The position numbers were made by a program, and so were the translations under genes. Positions 18,883 through 28,302 of a stretch of 64,000 bases of DNA are shown piece by piece; position 1 is the stretch's first letter; each line of letters begins with the position of its first letter. Where the stretch lies: the NCBI GenBank assembly GCA_900466605.1, contig UBMU01000015.1:227849-291848 (forward strand), written 5' to 3'. The notes below the pieces were generated by a model. It searched no databases. It had not been told where the DNA came from and saw only the letters and a list, made by a program, of their open reading frames with translations. Origin of the DNA: Hyphomicrobiales bacterium (GTDB taxonomy: Bacteria > Pseudomonadota > Alphaproteobacteria > Rhizobiales > Rhizobiaceae).

Positions 18883-20949
18883 CTAGATATCCAGTTCCAG
18901 CCGCGCACCCGCTTCGCTCGCTGCCGGTACGGCGCAGCAGATCAGCGCTTCGTCATCCGCTGCATCAGCGGTCGGCTCCTTGATATAGGCGACGGCTCCG
19001 GAGAGGATCTTCGTCCTGCAGCTCCCGCAATTGCCGAGGCGACAGCTGAACTCGGGCGCCAAGCCGCGTGCTTCGGCGAGTTCCAGCAACGTGCCCGATC
19101 CCGGCTCCCAGCGAGCTTCCTTGCCTGAGCGCATGAAATACACCGGCTGCGGCTCGCCAGCGGCGGCGCGCGCCGGCAGCCGCTTGGTTTCGTTCCGTGA
19201 CCTCTGGAGAGCCGCCGGTCCAAACGCTTCGGCATGGATGCGGTCATCGGCAATATTCAGCCCGCGCAGGCCGTCGTAAACGGACTGCATGAAGCCAGCT
19301 GGACCGCACAGATAGAAGTCATAGTCGTTGAACGGCAACACTGTGCTCAGCAGGTTCATGTCGACGCGTCCCTGTCGTTCGTAGTCTTCCCCGGCGGTCG
19401 CATCGGAAGTATCGCTGAGCAGGCGGACGAGCTTGACGACGCCACCGGATGCCGCAGCGAGCGCCTGCAACTCGGTATCGAACGCACGCTCCGACTTGCT
19501 GTGCGCGGAGTAAAACAGCCAGGTCGGTCGTATCCGCCGAGTGCGAAGACCTTCGTAGACGACATGCCGCAACATCGCCAGCAATGGTGTGATGCCGATG
19601 CCTGCCGCTAATAGGACGGCAGGGCGTCTCTCCGCAGCGTTGACGGTGAACGCACCGGCCGGAGTGCGGGCCTCGATGATGTCTCCTTCTCGGATCGCGT
19701 CGTGAAGACGCGCCGAGACAAGCCCCTCGCGCTTGACGCTGATGCGATATGTTCCATCCGACGGCGCCGAGGAGATCGTATAGGTGCGCACCGCTGGCAC
19801 ATCAGATCCCTTCACGGGAACCCGGACAGGCAAGTGCTGCCCGGAGACATGGGGAATGATCCCGCCCTTGTCTGTCGGTTCGAGATGGAACGAGCGCACG
19901 CTCGCGCTTTCCTGGACGATCCGGGAGACGCGGAAAGGCCGCCAGCTCTTGGCGAGGGCAGTCGCACGAAGCCGTGCCGCGGCCTCATCCCAACTGCCGG
20001 TCATCAGGGAGTTGGGAGAGGGGCCGTCGGCACGCGAATGCCAGCGCAGCGGCAACGCTTCTTGTCTGTAGACGATCTGCTTCGGCCGAAAGCGCCAGAG
20101 CCGCTCTGCACCCTGGAAGGCCGCTATCTCCGGCGAGTCCAGGATCACCTCTGCATCGCCTGATAATTGGAGAAGGTCTCCGCTCTCGAAATCCGCGAAA
20201 ACCAATCCCGCGTGCGGATTTACGAGGATGTTGCCGAGTGTGTTGAAAAAGAGATTGCCGGCAAAATCAGGGATTGTCAGGACACCGTCTTCGCCGATTC
20301 GTACGAAGCCCGGCTTACCGCCGCGATGCGAAACATCGATTTGGCGGCTCTCACTCTCCCGGTCGACATAGGAGGCGACAAAGAAAGTGTCCGCCTTGGC
20401 GATCATTTCAGCAGGACGACCGTCAAGGCTATCGAAACTGACTGGCCCGTGGTCGGAGGGCTCTACCGGATCACGCACGTACTCAAAATCGCGCAGCTGG
20501 ATGTATTGCGGGCAGTTGCCGTACGATTGTCCCACGCGTACATCGAAGCTGTCCTGCTCGGTTCTATGCACAATGCCGTTCAGCCGGTTGCGGCGGCGCG
20601 TATGGAGCTCGATCCCGAGCATGGCGATGGCGTTGCCGTCGTCCATTCCAGCGTCGGCCGGATCAAGGGGCTCGCGCGGAAGGTGGGCGCTGAGCGTATG
20701 GATGTCCGGGCTCTCGAGGAAGCCAGGACGATTGGCGCGCAGCGTCGCCCATGCGTTGCCATTCATATCCACCGTTCCCAGGACGATGAACGGCAGCTGT
20801 GCATAGAAATGGCGGTGCTGATCGATCAGATGATCTCGCAGTACGCGCCGGCCCACCTCGTTCATTCGCTCGGCGACGCCGACCTTTTCCTGCAGCGTTA
20901 TCTCCCCGACATGCCAGGGAGATAACTTGCTTTGTGCATCGATAGGCAT
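18883..20949 (-). CDS. PNPOx-like / FAD reductase / 2Fe-2S ferredoxin fusion
   Basis: Three-module redox protein of ~688 residues. Residues ~1-330 resemble the pyridoxamine-phosphate-oxidase-like FMN-binding split barrel (HFYAQLPFIVLGTVDMNG; ADTFFVASYVD; PDFAGNLFFNTLGNILVN). Residues ~345-580 form a ferredoxin-NADP-reductase module (RTYTISSAPSDGTYRISVK, LLAAGIGITPLLAML, YLCGPAGFM). The C-terminal ~90 residues are a plant-type ferredoxin with CRLGNCGSC plus a later Cys. The ATG at 20949 with AAGGAA upstream is preferred to the longer frame. It probably forms one transcript with the GST gene 49 bp upstream. The substrate is unknown; electrons likely flow from NAD(P)H through FAD to the 2Fe-2S cluster. 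Confidence 0.88.
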   Translation of the reverse strand: MPIDAQSKLSPWHVGEITLQEKVGVAERMNEVGRRVLRDHLIDQHRHFYAQLPFIVLGTVDMNGNAWATLRANRPGFLESPDIHTLSAHLPREPLDPADAGMDDGNAIAMLGIELHTRRRNRLNGIVHRTEQDSFDVRVGQSYGNCPQYIQLRDFEYVRDPVEPSDHGPVSFDSLDGRPAEMIAKADTFFVASYVDRESESRQIDVSHRGGKPGFVRIGEDGVLTIPDFAGNLFFNTLGNILVNPHAGLVFADFESGDLLQLSGDAEVILDSPEIAAFQGAERLWRFRPKQIVYRQEALPLRWHSRADGPSPNSLMTGSWDEAAARLRATALAKSWRPFRVSRIVQESASVRSFHLEPTDKGGIIPHVSGQHLPVRVPVKGSDVPAVRTYTISSAPSDGTYRISVKREGLVSARLHDAIREGDIIEARTPAGAFTVNAAERRPAVLLAAGIGITPLLAMLRHVVYEGLRTRRIRPTWLFYSAHSKSERAFDTELQALAAASGGVVKLVRLLSDTSDATAGEDYERQGRVDMNLLSTVLPFNDYDFYLCGPAGFMQSVYDGLRGLNIADDRIHAEAFGPAALQRSRNETKRLPARAAAGEPQPVYFMRSGKEARWEPGSGTLLELAEARGLAPEFSCRLGNCGSCRTKILSGAVAYIKEPTADAADDEALICCAVPAASEAGARLELDI

Positions 20950-20998
20950 GGCTGGTTCCTTCTCGGGTGGTAGTCGGCTGCGGCGTGATGGACGCGCC

Positions 20999-21616
20999 TC
21001 AGGCCTCCTCGACAATGCCGACTGGCGACTTCTGGAATGGTTGAAAGCCGGGCAGGGCTTCTATCCGCTCAAGCCAGGCCGTCACGTTGCGGTAGGTTGA
21101 CCGATCGACATTCCCTTCCGGCGCACGGTCGATGTAGCTGTAAAGTGCAACATCGGCGACGGTCGGCCGGTGCGTGGCGACCCATTCGCGATCGACGAGA
21201 TGGTCATCGATCAGCTTCAGGATTCTATGAGCTCTCGCGATCACCTCGTCGGGGTCGAATTTCGCTCCGAACAGGGTCACAAGCCTTGCTGCGCAGGGAC
21301 CATAGGCAATCTCACCGGCGGCAACCGATAGCCAGCGCTGAACCGCCGCTGCAGCCACCGGCTCCTTCGGGAGCCAGACGTCCGGTGCATATTTCTTGGC
21401 GAGATAAACGAGGATGGCATTAGAATCGCTGATGACGATGTCGCCATCCTGGAGCACGGGTAACTGCCCGAATGGATTGAGTGCAAGGAAATTGGCGTTC
21501 TTGTGTTCGCCGGCAGCTAGGTCGACCTGCACGACATCAACGTCGACGTCGATAAGCGATAGGAAGAGGCGGGCGCGATGGGCATGGCCCGATAGAGGGT
21601 GCGAGTACAGCTTCAT
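20999..21616 (-). CDS. Glutathione S-transferase family protein
   Basis: 205 residues with the two-domain GST layout. The N-terminal thioredoxin-like domain starts [19 protein letters not shown] and contains [13 protein letters not shown] followed by [13 protein letters not shown], the conserved cis-Pro and the Glu/Asp-Ser glutathione contacts. The helical C-terminal domain contains [17 protein letters not shown]. The ATG at 21616 has GGAGA upstream and matches the family N-terminus better than the longer frame. It is divergent from the LysR gene, and the redox fusion follows it in the same direction. Confidence 0.92.
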   Translation of the reverse strand: MKLYSHPLSGHAHRARLFLSLIDVDVDVVQVDLAAGEHKNANFLALNPFGQLPVLQDGDIVISDSNAILVYLAKKYAPDVWLPKEPVAAAAVQRWLSVAAGEIAYGPCAARLVTLFGAKFDPDEVIARAHRILKLIDDHLVDREWVATHRPTVADVALYSYIDRAPEGNVDRSTYRNVTAWLERIEALPGFQPFQKSPVGIVEEA

Positions 21617-21724
21617 CGTCTGGTCTCCATGTTTGAGCTGACCGAACAATAATTGTTTCTGGATACGCGCAGAATTACGATAATATGAAAGAAACTATTT
21701 CACTCAACGGAATAAGGCGCGCTA
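21617..21724. promoter_or_regulatory. Divergent GST/LysR promoter region with LTTR-box candidate
   Basis: The 108-bp space separates divergent genes, as is classic for LysR control. An 11-bp palindrome ACAATAATTGT at 21646-21656, with an AT-rich core, fits the T-N11-A form of LysR operators. A second AT-rich stretch lies around 21675-21700. The regulator and target assignment is inferred from the layout. Confidence 0.5.
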
Positions 21725-22612
21725 ATGGATCGACTTCAATGCATGAGGGTCTTCGTGAAGGTCGCGGAGACGGCGAGCTTTGCGCAGGCCGCGCGCCAGC
21801 TTCATATGAGCCCGCCGGCTGTCACCCGCGCAATCGCTTTTTTGGAGGAGGCCACAGGGGCGCGGCTCTTCGTGCGCTCAACGCGATCCGTGAAGCTGAC
21901 GCCGTCTGGCAGTCGTTACGCGGATGACTGCAGAAGGATACTCAGTGATATCGATGAAGCGGAAGCCTCTGCCGGCGGATCTCATTCAACGGCATCGGGA
22001 ATCCTCACCGTTACGGCACCGGTGCTTTTCGGTCAGATCCACGTAGTCCCTGCTATGACTGAGTTTCTTAGCATGCACCCGGCCGTTACGGGGCGCGTGC
22101 ATCTCTTCGATAGGATGGTCAATCTCGTGGAGGAGGGCATCGACGTCGCCATTCGTATCGGTCACCTGCAGGATTCGGAGCACCAGGCGATAAGGGTTGG
22201 CAGCGTGCGCCGCGTCGTCTGCGGCGCTCCTGCCTACTTCGAGCGTCATGGCGAACCGGCAACGCCGGCCGACCTGTCACGACACATCACCATCTTCAAT
22301 ACGGGCTCCTCGGCGCCGTTGGAATGGCATTTCTCGCCCAACCACACGCCCGTCAAGCTCCATCCGCGCATGTACTGCAATACTGTCGATGCATCGATAT
22401 CCGCGGCGGTGACCGGATGGGGGCTGTCTCGCGCTCTGTCTTATCAGGTGGCGCAACATATTGCCGCCGGTCGGTTGAGAACGGTGCTTGACCAATATGA
22501 GGAGGAGCCCCTGCCGATCCATGTCGTTCATGTGGAGGGTAGACATGTCTCGGCCAAGACGCGGGCGTTCGTAGATTTTGCGGTCCAGAAACTAAAAAGC
22601 CTAGGGCTGTAG
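21725..22612 (+). CDS. LysR-family transcriptional regulator
   Basis: 295 residues. The N-terminal winged helix-turn-helix covers about residues 1-60 (MRVFVKVAETASFAQAARQL, SPPAVTRAIAFLEEATGARLF, TPSG). The remainder is the substrate-binding effector domain (SGILTVTAPVLFGQIHVVP). It belongs to the large AaeR/CrgA-like group. It diverges from the GST and redox-fusion genes and probably controls them and itself. The inducer cannot be read from the sequence. Confidence 0.93.
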   Translation: MDRLQCMRVFVKVAETASFAQAARQLHMSPPAVTRAIAFLEEATGARLFVRSTRSVKLTPSGSRYADDCRRILSDIDEAEASAGGSHSTASGILTVTAPVLFGQIHVVPAMTEFLSMHPAVTGRVHLFDRMVNLVEEGIDVAIRIGHLQDSEHQAIRVGSVRRVVCGAPAYFERHGEPATPADLSRHITIFNTGSSAPLEWHFSPNHTPVKLHPRMYCNTVDASISAAVTGWGLSRALSYQVAQHIAAGRLRTVLDQYEEEPLPIHVVHVEGRHVSAKTRAFVDFAVQKLKSLGL

Positions 22613-22651
22613 AAGCCGCGTCAGCAGGCCTTAGTTCGGCAGCGGCGGCGC

Positions 22652-22894
22652 TCAGGCCATTGTTCTAGCCGAGGCTTCAATACGTTTTGACAGGAAGCTT
22701 ATTCGATCGAGATTGTTCAGGATATCGACCATGTCGCATGCCTCGCGCCACGTCATCCGCGCCATGGGTACGTTATTAAGTTCAGCCGGCTGCTGTGTCG
22801 TGGCGTCAACGACGGTCCACAAACCGTCCTCCATGCGAAGGTTGTATCGGCACATCAGGCACGTCTCCGTTGGGGAAGGGCCGGATAGTTTCAT
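22652..22894 (-). CDS. Small hypothetical protein
   Basis: 80 residues that I do not recognise. It contains a CLMCRYNLRMEDGLWTVVD segment with a C-x-x-C pair, then ELNNVPMARMTWREACDMVDILN and a basic C-terminus. The spacing pattern of polar and hydrophobic residues looks like a real small globular protein. It sits between the LysR gene and the DUF1127 genes; no partner is evident. Confidence 0.55.
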   Translation of the reverse strand: MKLSGPSPTETCLMCRYNLRMEDGLWTVVDATTQQPAELNNVPMARMTWREACDMVDILNNLDRISFLSKRIEASARTMA

Positions 22895-23065
22895 AATAGT
22901 TAATATTAGTCCATCCTAAAGGATGAAGGCGGCGGCAGTATCAACAGGACGCGCGCGGCTAAGCCGCTCCATCGCCGTGTGGTCGCTTTATCGATTTGGC
23001 TTCCGAAAATCAGCGCCGAGTGATGCGCATTTGGATCGGCTGAAGGACCCTTGGATACTCAGAAT

Positions 23066-23090
23066 CAAAAACGGCGCCCTTGGGCGCCGT
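23066..23090 (-). terminator. Terminator of first DUF1127 gene
   Basis: Read on the minus strand, ACGGCGCCC-AA-GGGCGCCGT is followed by TTTTT. It lies 26 bp after the DUF1127 stop at 23116. Confidence 0.85.
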
Positions 23091-23115
23091 CTTGGAAGTA
23101 TCACACTCTCCGCTA

Positions 23116-23259
23116 TTAGCGGAACGAGCGGGAAGCAATGTTGCGAATGTCGTAGCGGCTGACGCCGATGTCGGCGAGCGTCTGGTTGGAGAGGCCACCT
23201 AGTTCGCTGAGCGTACGGCGGTAGCTAAGCCAGCTCTTTGCAATGCGGATCGGGTTCAT
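23116..23259 (-). CDS. DUF1127 (YjiS-like) small protein
   Basis: 47-residue Arg-rich protein. The DUF1127 pattern is clear: WLSYRRTLSELGGLSNQTLA followed by DIGVSRYDI. The frame is open further upstream, but the ATG at 23259 with GAGGAAG before it gives the normal family length. In other alphaproteobacteria DUF1127 proteins have been linked to RNA metabolism, stress and phosphate physiology; here the role is inferred. A second member lies upstream at 23555 and an anti-SD sRNA beyond that, all on the minus strand. Confidence 0.88.
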   Translation of the reverse strand: MNPIRIAKSWLSYRRTLSELGGLSNQTLADIGVSRYDIRNIASRSFR

Positions 23260-23481
23260 GTTCGTCTTCCTCAGAATGGTCATTGAGAGCAGCGCCATCG
23301 CCGTCTCGTCGTTGACATTCATATAGGCGTTCCCAGTCATATTGTGCAGTGCAAAGAAGAGGCATCTGCCATGCAATTGTGCATACGGTGCTCATTATAA
23401 ATGCAGAGATTATTTTCCAGGCGCCGTCAAAGCGACGGCGAGCGATCGCAACTGTTGCGCTAGCTGGTAGTCGGACAAAAG

Positions 23482-23514
23482 AAAACGCCCGTTGCCAAGG
23501 GCAGCGGGCGTTTT
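23482..23514 (-). terminator. Terminator of second DUF1127 gene
   Basis: AAAACGCCCGCTGCC ... GGCAACGGGCGTTTTC on the minus strand forms a long stem ending in a T run, 41 bp after the stop at 23555. Confidence 0.85.
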
Positions 23515-23554
23515 GTCAAGGCGATCTGCTTGGGAGGATAGCGGATCGCTTGTA

Positions 23555-23701
23555 TTAGCGGGCGGAAGCCTCGCGAGCAACGCGATGGATGTCGGAACGA
23601 TCGATGCCGAGATCGTGCAATTCGCGGTTGGTCATGCGGCCGAGTTCGGTAACAGTCTGACGGTACTTGCGCCAGTTGTTGAAAGAGCGAGTAAAGTTCA
23701 T
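23555..23701 (-). CDS. DUF1127 (YjiS-like) small protein
   Basis: 48-residue basic protein with the DUF1127 core NWRKYRQTVTELGRMTNREL followed by HDLGIDRSDI. The ATG at 23701 is preceded by AGGGG on the minus strand. It is a diverged paralogue of the protein at 23116-23259 and each has its own terminator. The nearest upstream minus-strand feature is the anti-SD sRNA ending at about 24110, an association described for DUF1127 genes in other alphaproteobacteria. Confidence 0.9.
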   Translation of the reverse strand: MNFTRSFNNWRKYRQTVTELGRMTNRELHDLGIDRSDIHRVAREASAR

Positions 23702-24109
23702 TTTGATCCCCTTTCCTAGGGCTTGTGATTTGCCAGCTGCCGCCGATCGGCGCTGACCTCGATTTGATGACTGGAATATATGTTGCACTGCGAAGCCGTA
23801 ACAGAGACAAGATTTCAGACCACCTATGCATCTGGCGCAGATCTGTGGCCGTCAAATACACGATTTTGCCACCATGTGGTCAATCAATAGGCAGAATGCC
23901 ATTGGCGGCGCGCTGGATCCCTCTCGGCTATCCGAAGTGGGGCGCTTGTCGTAGGCGACGTATCGGGAGGGCGTCGGTTCGTGCGTCCAAAGCGCACGTG
24001 TGAAGCGATTCTGAGCGCCTTCGATACTGCTTTGTTGCCGTTGTCGGTGGTCTGCGGGATCCACCCGTCTCGTGCGCCAGGCAGCCTCGCGGCTGTTAGG
24101 TCCAGCCCT
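23702..24109. other. Non-coding stretch upstream of DUF1127 gene
   Basis: About 400 bp without a convincing coding frame. It should hold the promoter of the DUF1127 gene at 23555. I see no repeat or further anti-SD hairpin in it. Confidence 0.4.
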
Positions 24110-24232
24110 GAAAACCAAACGCCCACCGGGGGAGGATCCGGTGGGCGTCGTTAGGGTGACTGACAACTGGGAGGAGGAGTGTCGTCAGTCTATCGGAGGG
24201 CGCTGGGAGGAGGAGTGCGCTGCTCCGAATTT
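24110..24232 (-). ncRNA. Anti-SD sRNA of alpha-r14/'cuckoo' type
   Basis: Read on the minus strand, three hairpins follow one another. Hairpin 1 (24227-24194) has arms CGGAG-AGCGC/GCGC-CTCCG and loop ACTCCTCCTCCCA. Hairpin 2 (24188-24160) has arms CTGACGAC/GTTGTCAG and the identical loop. Hairpin 3 (24148-24119), ACGCCCACCGG ... CCGGTGGGCGT followed by a T-rich tail, is a Rho-independent terminator. Two identical CCUCCUCCC loops are the hallmark of the alpha-r14 sRNAs (NfeR1 type in Sinorhizobium) and of the 'cuckoo' RNAs, which can mask ribosome-binding sites of many mRNAs. The 5' end is estimated from the first stem. Confidence 0.85.
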
Positions 24233-24537
24233 CGTTACGAAGATCATCTTCGCAGGCTTTCCGGCGAACCGGGGCAGGGCGCCATCCCTTGCCGTCTGAT
24301 TAGTAATATAAATCGCCTCACGGAGATTTTGCAGTGCAATATTCTCATGCTTCCCATGCGTCATGTGCATGGCTCTCGAGTGCGTATGTATATTAGCAAT
24401 GTGGCGTTATCTATCGGTTAACTCGCACCCTCAATTTGCCTAGTGAGGAATTCGTGTTGGGAATATTTCCCTCGTGGTCGATCACCCGCTATAAAGCAAA
24501 GAGAAAGCGCGTCATCGGGAGTTGGGCGGGGTAGGGC
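24233..24537. other. Intergenic region between sRNA and DUF2157 gene
   Basis: About 300 bp between divergent transcripts. It should hold the sRNA promoter near its left edge and the DUF2157 promoter near its right edge, which is AT-rich. No coding frame is convincing. Confidence 0.4.
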
Positions 24538-25641
24538 ATGTATCGCGGTCGATTGGAGCGAGATCTCTCGCTTTGGGTAGAAAAGGGGCTCCTGCCGGAG
24601 GTAACCGCAGGAGCGCTGCTGAAAGAGTATGACGCGCGCCCGGCAAGCTTCAGCCTTGGCAACGTGCTGATGATACTTGCGGCAATTCTGCTCGGGGCGG
24701 CGATCCTGCTTGTCGTCGCCTCCAACTGGGAAGCCATCCCACGCCTTGTGCGCGTGGCGGTCATTCTTGCAATCATCTGGGGCGTGCACCTCGGTGCGGC
24801 GGCCATGCTGAACCGCGGTGCGACCGGCGCGGCTGGCGGACTGCTGGTGATCGGTACCTTGTCTTTCGGCGGGGCGATTTCGCTGGTCGGGCAGATGTAC
24901 CACCTGTCAGGAGATGAGCTGACGGTCATGTATCTCTGGTTTGCAATGGCGGTGGTTTCGGCGGTGCTGTTTCGCTCCGGCGTCGTCGCTGCGGTGGCGG
25001 GCTTTCTCTCCTGGGGCAGTTTCGCCGCCTATCTCGATACATATGACACCCGTTGGGTCGGTCTCGACCCTTGGGTCGTGCCGCTGATGGCTTTAGTCGT
25101 CATTGGGCTCGTGCGCTTCACGGGCGCAAACCGGGTGCGGCATCTGGCATATCTGCTAATCGTCAGCTGGCTTGCCTGGCTCTATGCCATGAACGAGAAT
25201 TTCTGGCTTGCGCTCGTCTATGCTTTGGTTGGCATGCTGGCCTTCGTTCTTGTCAGCCTGCCGTTGCCACGACTTTCGTCGCTCGTCAGAAATGCGGGTG
25301 CAGCCCCTGCCTTCTACACGTTCCTGATCGCTATGATTGGTGTGTTCTTCCTTCATGTTGAACTCGAGCACGGCTGGCAGTTCGTCACATTGGCGCTCGC
25401 GACGCTGGGAGCCGCGGTTCTCGCGATTGCGCTCCAGGGCCGGAACAATGGCGCAGTGCGGTATTTGGCCTACACGGTGTTTGCCGTTGAAATGCTCTAT
25501 CTTGCCTCCGCCACCGTTGGATCGATTCTCGGTACTTCGAGCCTCTTCCTGCTCTCCGGGCTTTTCGTTGCGGTTGTCGCTTGGATCGTCATTCGCCTCG
25601 AGCGGCGATTTGCCGCCAGAACTTCGGAGGCCAGCCTATGA
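24538..25641 (+). CDS. DUF2157 polytopic membrane protein
   Basis: 367 residues. A short N-terminal amphipathic part (LERDLSLWVEKGLLPEV) is followed by about eleven transmembrane segments (LMILAAILLGAAILLVVASNW is the first; Asn-Trp and Gly-rich turns are typical). DUF2157 proteins are integral membrane proteins without an assigned biochemical role, usually next to a GDYXXLXY-domain protein, as here. The stop overlaps the next start (ATGA), so the two are translated as a coupled pair and probably form a complex. Confidence 0.85.
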   Translation: MYRGRLERDLSLWVEKGLLPEVTAGALLKEYDARPASFSLGNVLMILAAILLGAAILLVVASNWEAIPRLVRVAVILAIIWGVHLGAAAMLNRGATGAAGGLLVIGTLSFGGAISLVGQMYHLSGDELTVMYLWFAMAVVSAVLFRSGVVAAVAGFLSWGSFAAYLDTYDTRWVGLDPWVVPLMALVVIGLVRFTGANRVRHLAYLLIVSWLAWLYAMNENFWLALVYALVGMLAFVLVSLPLPRLSSLVRNAGAAPAFYTFLIAMIGVFFLHVELEHGWQFVTLALATLGAAVLAIALQGRNNGAVRYLAYTVFAVEMLYLASATVGSILGTSSLFLLSGLFVAVVAWIVIRLERRFAARTSEASL

Positions 25642-26225
25642 GCATTTTTTCGATGCAAGGCCCAGGGCGGCGCTACACCACCGCTGCCGTCATCGTCGCC
25701 GCGCTGCAAACCACCGTTCTTGGCTATGTCATCGAAAGCCGCGCATCGATTCTGCGCGGCGGTGCGGACGCTTTGCTAAAGACTGCGCCTGTCGATCCGC
25801 GAGACTTCCTGCGGGGAGACTATGTTGTCTTGAACTACGACATCTCCTCGGTCCCGGTCGTGTCGATCGTTGGCGGCGTGCCGCAGGAGCAAGGTCAGAA
25901 AAGCCTGTGGGTGCGGCTGAAGCCAGGGGACGGAGGCTTCTACGGCATTGCCGAATCATCCTTCGAACGCCTGCCGGAGCTACCGGGTACGGTCGTCCTG
26001 CACAGCAGACCTTTTTATAGTTACGGCCCCACTTCCGCCGACCATATCCGCGTCGAGTACGGTATAGAGCGCTATTACGTTCCCGAAGGACAAGGCACGG
26101 CCCTCGAGAAGGCTAGGCAGGACGGCGACGTCTCCATAGCCATTCGCGTTGCTTCCGACGGGACGCCGCAGATACGCAGCCTGCTCGTGGACGGTAAGCC
26201 CGCTTACGAGGAGCCTCTCTACTGA
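25638..26225 (+). CDS. GDYXXLXY-domain protein
   Basis: About 195 residues. A single N-terminal membrane helix (TAAVIVAALQTTVLGYVI) is followed by a periplasmic domain containing the defining motif GDYVVLNYD near residue 72, and later HIRVEYGIERYYVPEGQG. The ATG at 25638 overlaps the DUF2157 stop, fixing the start. The family is almost always encoded beside DUF2157; the pair's function is not known. Confidence 0.87.
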   Translation: MSIFSMQGPGRRYTTAAVIVAALQTTVLGYVIESRASILRGGADALLKTAPVDPRDFLRGDYVVLNYDISSVPVVSIVGGVPQEQGQKSLWVRLKPGDGGFYGIAESSFERLPELPGTVVLHSRPFYSYGPTSADHIRVEYGIERYYVPEGQGTALEKARQDGDVSIAIRVASDGTPQIRSLLVDGKPAYEEPLY

Positions 26226-26379
26226 GTTGAGGCTGTATGGTGTGGAAGCCCGCGAGCGCGGGCAAAAACACTGTCATTTGCCCTTCATTTTTCCTTTGCC
26301 TCTACCAAATCGGGTGTTATAGAGACGCCGCGCTCCGGAAGGCCTCATGTGCAGGCATATGCATGCGGTTTTTGAGAAC

Positions 26380-26464
<85 letters not shown>

Positions 26465-26650
26465 AAAGCTTGCTTGCAGGCGGGGGACCGGAACCGGTGT
26501 CCCTCGATTGCCCGGCAGCAAAGCGCCGTTCCGCCAGGGGCGGAACGAATAAGAATTGAGAACAAGCCACGCCCGGCAATTTTCCGGCGTCGTGCTCATC
26601 GAAACGAACGGCGTCTGGGCACGGCCGCCACGAAATGAAGGTAGGAAGAC

Positions 26651-28132
26651 ATGCAGGTTATCGAAACGCTCGCTGAAGGGCTGAAGCGCGAAATCAAGGT
26701 CGTAATCCCGGCCAAGGACATGGAAGTCAAGATGAATGAGCGTCTTGCCGACGTTAAGGACAAGGTCCGCATCAACGGCTTCCGTCCGGGCAAGGTTCCA
26801 GCCGCTCACCTCAAGAAGGTTTACGGCAAGTCCATCATGGCCGACCTCGTCAACGAGATCGTCCGCGAGCAGCCGACCGCCATTCTCGCAGAGCGCGGCG
26901 AAAAGTCCGCGACGCAGCCTGAGATCGCGATGACGGAAGACAAGGACGAAGCAGAACAGATCCTCGCCGCTGAGAAGGATTTCGAGTTCACGCTCTCCTA
27001 CGAAGTTCTGCCGCCGATTGAACTGAAGTCCAACAAGGGCATCAAGATCACGCGCGAAGTCGTCGACATCTCGGAAGACGAAGTCAACGAACAGGTTCTG
27101 AAGGTTGCTGAAAGCGCCCGTTCTTACGAGACCAAGAAGGGCAAGGCCGCCAACGGCGACCGCATCACGATGGACTACGTCGGCAAGGTCGACGGCGTTG
27201 CTTTCGATGGCGGCACCGATCAGGGCGCGGAACTTGTTCTGGGCTCCGGCCGCTTCATTCCTGGCTTCGAAGACCAGCTGGTCGGCGCCAAGGCTGGTGA
27301 TGAAAAGACCATCAACGTCACGTTCCCGGCTGACTATCCGGCCAAGAACCTCGCTGGCCAGGAAGCCACCTTCGACGTGTCAGTTAAGGACGTTGCTGCT
27401 CCGGCCGACGTTGAAATCAACGACGAGCTTGCAAAGAAGCTCGGCCTCGAGTCGGCTGACCGTCTCAAGGAAATCGTTCGCGGCCAGATCGAGTCGCAGT
27501 ACGGTTCCATGACCCGCCAGAAGGTCAAGCGCCAGATCCTCGACCAGCTTGACGAAATGTACAAGTTCGAGACGCCTGCTTCGCTCGTCGACGCCGAGTA
27601 CAACGGCATCTGGAACCAGGTCGCTAACGACCTCGCTCAGTCCGGCAAGACCTTCGAAGACGAAGACACGACGGAAGAAAAGGCTCGCGAAGAGTACAAG
27701 AAGCTCGCTGAGCGCCGCGTTCGCCTCGGCCTCGTTCTCTCCGAAATCGGCGAAAAGGCCGGCGTCGAAGTGAGCGAAGACGAAATGCAGCGCGCTATCT
27801 ACGAGCAGCTGCGTCAGTATCCGGGCCAGGAAAAGCAGATCCTTGACTTCTTCCGTAGCCAGCCAGGCGCAGCCGCCTCGATCCGCGCGCCGATCTTCGA
27901 AGAAAAGGTCATCGACCATCTGTTGACCGAGATCGACGTCACGGACAAGAAGGTGACCAAGGAAGAGCTGCTCGCCGACGAAGAAGGCGAAGCTTCCGAG
28001 AAGGAAAACAAGAAGGCTGCTCCGAAGAAGAAGGCTGCTGCTAAGGCAGAAGCTGCTGAAGGTGAAGAAGCCGAGGCTCCGAAGAAGAAGGCTGCTCCGA
28101 AGAAGAAGGCTTCCGAGGACAGCGCCGAGTAA
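26651..28132 (+). CDS. tig: Trigger factor
   Basis: Ribosome-bound chaperone and prolyl isomerase that meets nascent chains at the exit tunnel. 493 residues: the N-terminal ribosome-binding domain carries [14 protein letters not shown] (signature loop near residue 44), an FKBP-type isomerase domain covers about 160-245 ([20 protein letters not shown]), and a helical C-terminal domain follows. The last ~60 residues are an unusually Lys/Ala/Glu-rich tail with [10 protein letters not shown] repeats. Synonymous codon choice is strongly biased (AAG, GAA, CTC, GTC), consistent with high expression. GAAGGTAGGA precedes the ATG. A terminator follows. Confidence 0.97.
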   Translation: MQVIETLAEGLKREIKVVIPAKDMEVKMNERLADVKDKVRINGFRPGKVPAAHLKKVYGKSIMADLVNEIVREQPTAILAERGEKSATQPEIAMTEDKDEAEQILAAEKDFEFTLSYEVLPPIELKSNKGIKITREVVDISEDEVNEQVLKVAESARSYETKKGKAANGDRITMDYVGKVDGVAFDGGTDQGAELVLGSGRFIPGFEDQLVGAKAGDEKTINVTFPADYPAKNLAGQEATFDVSVKDVAAPADVEINDELAKKLGLESADRLKEIVRGQIESQYGSMTRQKVKRQILDQLDEMYKFETPASLVDAEYNGIWNQVANDLAQSGKTFEDEDTTEEKAREEYKKLAERRVRLGLVLSEIGEKAGVEVSEDEMQRAIYEQLRQYPGQEKQILDFFRSQPGAAASIRAPIFEEKVIDHLLTEIDVTDKKVTKEELLADEEGEASEKENKKAAPKKKAAAKAEAAEGEEAEAPKKKAAPKKKASEDSAE

Positions 28133-28154
28133 TTTTCGGCTAAGTCAATTACCT

Positions 28155-28181
28155 AAAGCCCCGCCTTGTGCGGGGCTTTTT
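28155..28181 (+). terminator. Rho-independent terminator after tig
   Basis: AAAGCCCCGC-CTTGT-GCGGGGCTTTTT, 23 bp after the tig stop. Confidence 0.92.
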
Positions 28182-28302
28182 GCGTTCAGGGCGTGATCGT
28201 CGTTAGCAACAGGCATGGGGAGCCGTGCCCAGCGCGCACCAACTGATTGAATTTTAGATTGATCTGATGCAAGCTGAGCGTTACCTGTTGGGAGGGTTTG
28301 CG

